From NCBI GenBank assembly GCA_032158295.1, contig CM063254.1, positions 3,883,538 through 3,947,537 on the forward strand: a stretch of DNA of 64,000 bases, given 5' to 3'. This DNA comes from Pycnopodia helianthoides (taxonomy: Eukaryota; Echinodermata; Asteroidea; Forcipulatida; Asteriidae). Shown piece after piece: positions 61,401 to 64,000 of this stretch (positions are counted from its first letter, which is position 1; each line of letters starts with the position of its first letter). The notes under the pieces are model-generated. The model worked only from the letters and a program-made list of their open reading frames with translations, was not told where the DNA came from and made no database searches. Both the position numbers and the translations under genes were made by a program.

Positions 61401-63292
61401 GAGCAAGCTAGACTAGCTGACTTTCAGAAGGAGCTGGCCAACAGCAGCGTGGAAAGGCAAAATGAGTTGGACTTGGCTAAGAAAGAGAGTAAAGACAATC
61501 TCCAAAAGACTGTCACTATGGCTGAGGACCATGCAAAAGAGATAAAACTGCTGACGTCACAAAAAGACCGCTTAGAAGAAACCATATCACAATCTGGAAC
61601 GGAACTTGAGAAAAGTCTAAACATGGCCAGAGAAGAAGCGGACAAGTATAAAACGGAGTTGGAGGAGCTGAAGAAGAAGCATGAAGCCGAGTTGCAATCT
61701 TTCAAGGATGAGCTGAAGGCTTCCTCCAAGACCCTAGTGAGGGTGGGGTCACAGATCGAAAAGGAGAAACAGAAGAGTTTTGATGCTGAAGAGAAAATTG
61801 TTGATCTTGAGGAAAAGCTGAACTCACTTAAGGAGGAAACAAATCAATCATCGAAGGATTCTGAGGAAGAGAAGGAGAAGATCTTGACCCTGGAAAAATC
61901 AATCAAGGAACATCAAGACAAATTATCCGAACAAGAGGAAAGCATTGAGAACTGCAAGGCTACAATCCAAGGTCTTGAATCCCAACTGAATCAAGAGCAG
62001 ATGAAGACAGCCGAGGTCCTTGTGAAGAGAGAGGAACTGGAAAAGAGCATCAAAGACCTTGAGGAGGACCTGGACGATCTACAGACACGCTTCGACCAGA
62101 CAAACACCAAGGGCCAAGAGGTGACGGTCAGAGCTGCTGCCCTTGGAAATGAACTGGAGTACCTGAAGGAGGAGATCAAAATGGAACAGAAAGCCCACAA
62201 TGACACCAAGATGGTAGCGTCGGACTACGGCTGCCAGGTCTCTCTCCTTCGCTCCCAGCTTGAGACGCAGAGCGGACGACAGCGTCCAGCAGTGAGCTGG
62301 CCAAACGGAACCAAGCACTAGAGGGCAGTCTCAAGGAGATGCAGCGCACCTTAACGGATAAAGAAATCGCTCTCGCCGAAGCGTCCAAATGGCAGGGCGA
62401 TGCCACTGATCTTCGCTCCCAGCTCAAGACGTTGGACGAAGAGCTTAAAGAGACGGAACAGCAGAGGTCCACCGCTGAAACGACAGTGCAGAATCTGTCA
62501 GGCAGTGCACTGGACTGCAGCAAAGTCTTGCCCAGAAAGAGAAGGAGACTAAGGAGATTCAACAGCTCAAGGTACACCTTCAATTTACATTTTATTTGGC
62601 GTGGCGTGGCCTGAGCGATCAAGCACACCGACTCAAGCTCTGGTGTTTCTGATCAGCAGAGTGTGGGTTCGAGTCCCTGTCTTGACACTTGTATCCTAAA
62701 GCAAAATGCCTTACCATTATTGCTTCATCCTCGTACGGGACGTAAAGCCGTATGTACCGTGTGTTTTGCTATGTGTAAAAGAACCCAGTACATTTATCGT
62801 TAAGAGAAGGGTTTGCCCTTGTGTTTCTCGCAAGGTTGGCTGACTTAATTTGGCCCGCGAGCACCTTGTTAACCACCCAATTATATTCAACTAAATAAAT
62901 ATACTAAACTTCCTTTGAACCTTTTGCATTATTTCTTTTGAGTCTTTCATCTTTCCTAACTTTGAAATGTAATTGTAAAAAGAGATTGAATTTGATTGGA
63001 AAATTTTTCTACATTTAAGTACCTCCATTGTGTTTAACTCTGTTCTAACCTCTCAATAAAACTCCAGACTCATTTTTTGTGTTTCCCAGCAGATGAATTG
63101 AAAAGCAAAATTAATGAAATTTGTTGACATTTATTTCAAAGGACCAGCGAAAGTCCAACGAGGAGCGATGCAAAGGTTTGGAGAAATCCCTAGACGAGCA
63201 GAAGGTGAAGACCAAGAGCAAAGCTGACACTATCAAGCAGCTGATGAGTGAGATAGAGATACAGTGCCACAAGCTCCAGGCGGCAGAGAAAG
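49499..63292 (+). CDS. KIF20A: Kinesin-6 (KIF20-like), partial at the 3' side, 16 exons seen
   Basis: Kinesin-6 motors bundle and travel on central-spindle microtubules in cytokinesis (known). Exons: 49499-49618, 50337-50456, 51860-52118, 52534-52730, 53581-53686, 54101-54322, 54460-54571, 55166-55237, 55388-55537, 56340-56505, 57510-57791, 58257-58396, 59058-59226, 59754-59973, 60867-62571, 63142-63292. Start [12 protein letters not shown]. Motor: VHLRIRPF, P-loop [13 protein letters not shown], the kinesin-6 insert between DGGILPRSL and [31 protein letters not shown] (about 409-414) and [12 protein letters not shown]. Acidic linker [15 protein letters not shown] follows, then long coiled coil. 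Motor details ([14 protein letters not shown]) favour KIF20A; the tail is longer than KIF20A's and more like KIF20B. The gene continues past the window. Confidence 0.85.
49815..50070. mobile_element. Fold-back element (GACCGGCCAGCAGGACCA type)
   Basis: AGCGTTCTCCCTTAACATTG at the left pairs with the inverted GTTAAGAGAGAACGCTGG at the right. The inner CACTTGGCCAGCAGACCACC recurs in shorter relics at 57945-58045 and 59510-59620, and a related sequence is at 4905-5055. Kinesin intron 1. Confidence 0.6.
50820..51205. mobile_element. Fold-back element (GGGCTACTAAAA / TTTTAGTAGCCC arms)
   Basis: AGGGCTCGCCCTTAACACTA and CACTTGCCCTGTGGGCTACT-like motifs at the left are inverted at the right (CAAGTAAAATGCCAAG, GCGGGCTACTTTACAAAAAG). 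One end is also present in the POLR2B duplication unit (31255-31370). Kinesin intron. Confidence 0.6.
51255..51790. repeat. 83-bp tandem array, about six units
   Basis: CAGTCTGTGGTACCAGTGTC, CAAACAGAAGAAACCC and GTGCTAGCCTGGAAGG recur every 83 bp in the centre (51381, 51464, 51547), with shorter units at the edges. It ends about 70 bp before kinesin exon 3. Confidence 0.85.
52170..52275 (+). mobile_element. SINE family A fragment
   Basis: CCGGTTCGAATATC, CGGAGCCTTGCATGTGG and ATTGGGTTCG match the family A head-body junction. The rest is missing. Kinesin intron 3. Confidence 0.55.
52280..52455. repeat. Dispersed repeat (GGCCATGGCC / CCTTGGTGCCC motifs)
   Basis: AGGCCTGGGATTACACGGAGG to AAGCATCAGGCCTG has inverted AGGCCTG ends. 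It shares CATGGCCTTGGTGCC-like text with 27892-28020 and 49630-49690. Kinesin intron 3. Confidence 0.5.
53876..54085 (+). mobile_element. SINE family B 3' part, just upstream of kinesin exon 6
   Basis: Contains GGGGTTAACCCTGGTGTTTC, CACATAGCAAGCACC, TATGAGGCATCCTTTG and a GTATAACAAATAATTAA tail. The exon acceptor TTTAACAG follows 15 bp later, at 54100. Confidence 0.75.
55591..56036. mobile_element. Fold-back family 3 element split by a SINE insertion
   Basis: The left half (GGGCCCAATTTTATAGAGCT, from 55591) stops near 55734 and the right half (GCAGCTCTATGAAGCTTGGCC) resumes near 55976. The 240 bp between is a tRNA-derived SINE. This nesting dates the SINE as the younger insertion. Kinesin intron. 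Confidence 0.75.
55735..55975 (+). mobile_element. SINE family A (tRNA-derived), nested in a fold-back element
   Basis: The head carries pol III A-box-like TTGGCTCAGTGG and B-box GGTTCGAATCC. The body TGTGGATTGGGTTTTCAGT and CCTACCTGATTGCG follows, then an AATAATAAA tail. The same body occurs at 2129-2405, 3345-3590, 14285-14548 and 26915-27180. Confidence 0.8.
57168..57505 (+). mobile_element. SINE family B, full copy abutting kinesin exon 11
   Basis: Head GTGTTGTGCCTGAGCGG, GCTGGTGTTTCTGATCAGC, body GGTTAACCCCGGTGCTTCTT, and 3' end GAGGCATCCTTGGTTTCATT. Only TAAAG separates the SINE end from the exon starting at 57510, so the SINE supplies the pyrimidine-rich tract. Confidence 0.8.
58515..58826 (+). 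repeat. Dispersed repeat, partner of 12950-13273
   Basis: Same ordered landmarks and orientation as 12950-13273, moderately diverged. It lies in the kinesin intron before exon 13. Confidence 0.75.
60030..60310 (-). mobile_element. SINE family C copy in a kinesin intron
   Basis: TTGAACAAAGAAAAATTAAC, GACCTCTGGGCGATGTGCC and GCCGGCGCTCTACCAACTG are followed by AGCCATTCAACCTGTAACTG and GGGATCACACACAAGTTTAC, shared with 4685-4745. Confidence 0.65.
60867..62571 (+). CDS. KIF20A: Kinesin exon 15: long coiled coil with three frame breaks
   Basis: A 1.7-kb exon of heptad-rich sequence. The frame switches at about 61085-61095 (AIQ to SGEDAVGKL, one extra base), about 62265-62300 (one base short, into [14 protein letters not shown]) and about 62490-62520 (one base short, into [19 protein letters not shown]). 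Each side of each break is good coiled-coil sequence, so the coding text is intact apart from the breaks. The donor GTACAC follows LK at 62572. Errors in the sequence are likelier than decay. Confidence 0.75.
62595..62895 (+). mobile_element. SINE family B copy in the kinesin tail region
   Basis: GGCGTGGCCTGAGCGATC head, CTCTGGTGTTTCTGATCAGC and GGGTTCGAGTCCC, then a diverged body and an A/T-rich end. It starts about 25 bp after the donor of kinesin exon 15. Confidence 0.75.
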
Positions 63293-64000
63293 GTATGACC
63301 CCACTGACTCTCGGCCAATTCTGTCCCGCAACAACAACAACAAACTTGCTGTTGAACCCCTTGCAGCATGCACTGCGACATGCTTGCCATTTTGGGAGTC
63401 AAATTGCAGGGCAAAATTATGGTATGTGTGCAAACTGTAAACGCTGCATAACTGTGTGACGAGTATTGATTTCCCAAAATGGCCCGTCTGGTGAATCGGG
63501 TCAATTGTTTGATTCTGTAAAAAAAAAAAGTGCAGAGATAAGCAATGTTTTATCACACAACAATGTAAGATATTAATACAAGGATGCAGACTTTTATCCT
63601 CGGATCAGCTGATGTTAACATCTTTTTTTATTCTCCAAGATTTTACCATTCTAAAATTAAAAAACACTGTACGAAATCCTTTTTAAAATATAATAATTTC
63701 CATTTTTTTGGTGAGGTTAAAGTTGCCATTGCCATGAATTGATAATGAATATCCTAAAGGATTACTCATGCTGGTTTGTCATTATGATCATTGATCATAA
63801 GTGCTCTCGACTGTTTGTAGAACCAACTGGTTCTTAACTAGTGGTTGATTCATGATGTACAAAGTGCATAGTGCACTGCAGTTGTTCGTGCAAACGACTC
63901 TATGGTCATGTCATGTCATGTCAAACGCGACCATGAGAAAATGGCGGTGGCCAGTTTGTTCGTGGTTTTGGAAGTTTTGATTTTTTCTTAGATAAAGAGA
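63293..64000. other. Kinesin intron to the right edge, no recognised feature
   Basis: A/T-rich, without acceptor-plus-coding signals that extend the kinesin frame. Short repeats such as TCATGTCATGTCATGTCA near 63906-63922. Confidence 0.5.

Noticed and set aside
60867..62571. Programmed ribosomal frameshifting in the kinesin
   Set aside because: Three shifts in different directions without slippery sequences, and similar breaks in POLR2B, fit sequence errors better.
63090..63126. Possible small kinesin exon encoding [10 protein letters not shown] after TTTCCCAG
   Set aside because: In the incoming phase it reads CAG ATG AAT TGA and stops, and the following donor (GTTGAC) is poor.

Overview
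This is animal nuclear DNA: genes split into many short exons with GT-AG introns, dense dispersed repeats, no operons. The proteins point to an invertebrate deuterostome. An echinoderm such as a sea star is my best guess, based on the repeat-rich introns and a DED-NACHT-LRR immune receptor, but the sequence alone does not prove it. Four protein-coding genes can be read exon by exon. (1) Positions 1-11272, plus strand: the 3' end of CFAP46, a ciliary central-apparatus protein. Thirteen exons give 582 residues. Its C-terminus reads like a catalytically dead separase/CHAT protease fold, and one of its introns looks U12-type. (2) Positions 14111-34175, minus strand: a complete POLR2B (RPB2), the second-largest subunit of RNA polymerase II, in 22 exons and about 1178 residues. 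It converges on CFAP46. (3) Positions 38336-43040, minus strand: an NLR-type innate immune receptor (DED-like domain, NACHT ATPase, leucine-rich repeats). (4) Positions 49499 to beyond the right edge, plus strand: a kinesin-6 (KIF20-like) with motor, acidic linker and long coiled-coil tail.

The gaps between genes and most large introns are filled with repeats. There are two families of TTAA-flanked, non-autonomous inverted-repeat transposons, several fold-back (hairpin) elements, at least three tRNA-derived SINE families (two sharing a 3' tail), and tandem arrays with units of 12, about 17, 18-20, 27, 83 and about 226 bp.

POLR2B carries unusual internal duplications: a 607-bp tandem copy of exon 3 that lost its splice donor, and a displaced copy of the 3' end of exon 9. 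POLR2B also has two one-base losses in homopolymers, and the kinesin tail has three frame breaks. Because POLR2B is essential, these look more like base-level assembly errors than real pseudogenes.

The four genes are not functionally linked: cilia, transcription, immunity and cytokinesis. I see no operon, CRISPR array, rRNA or intact tRNA gene.
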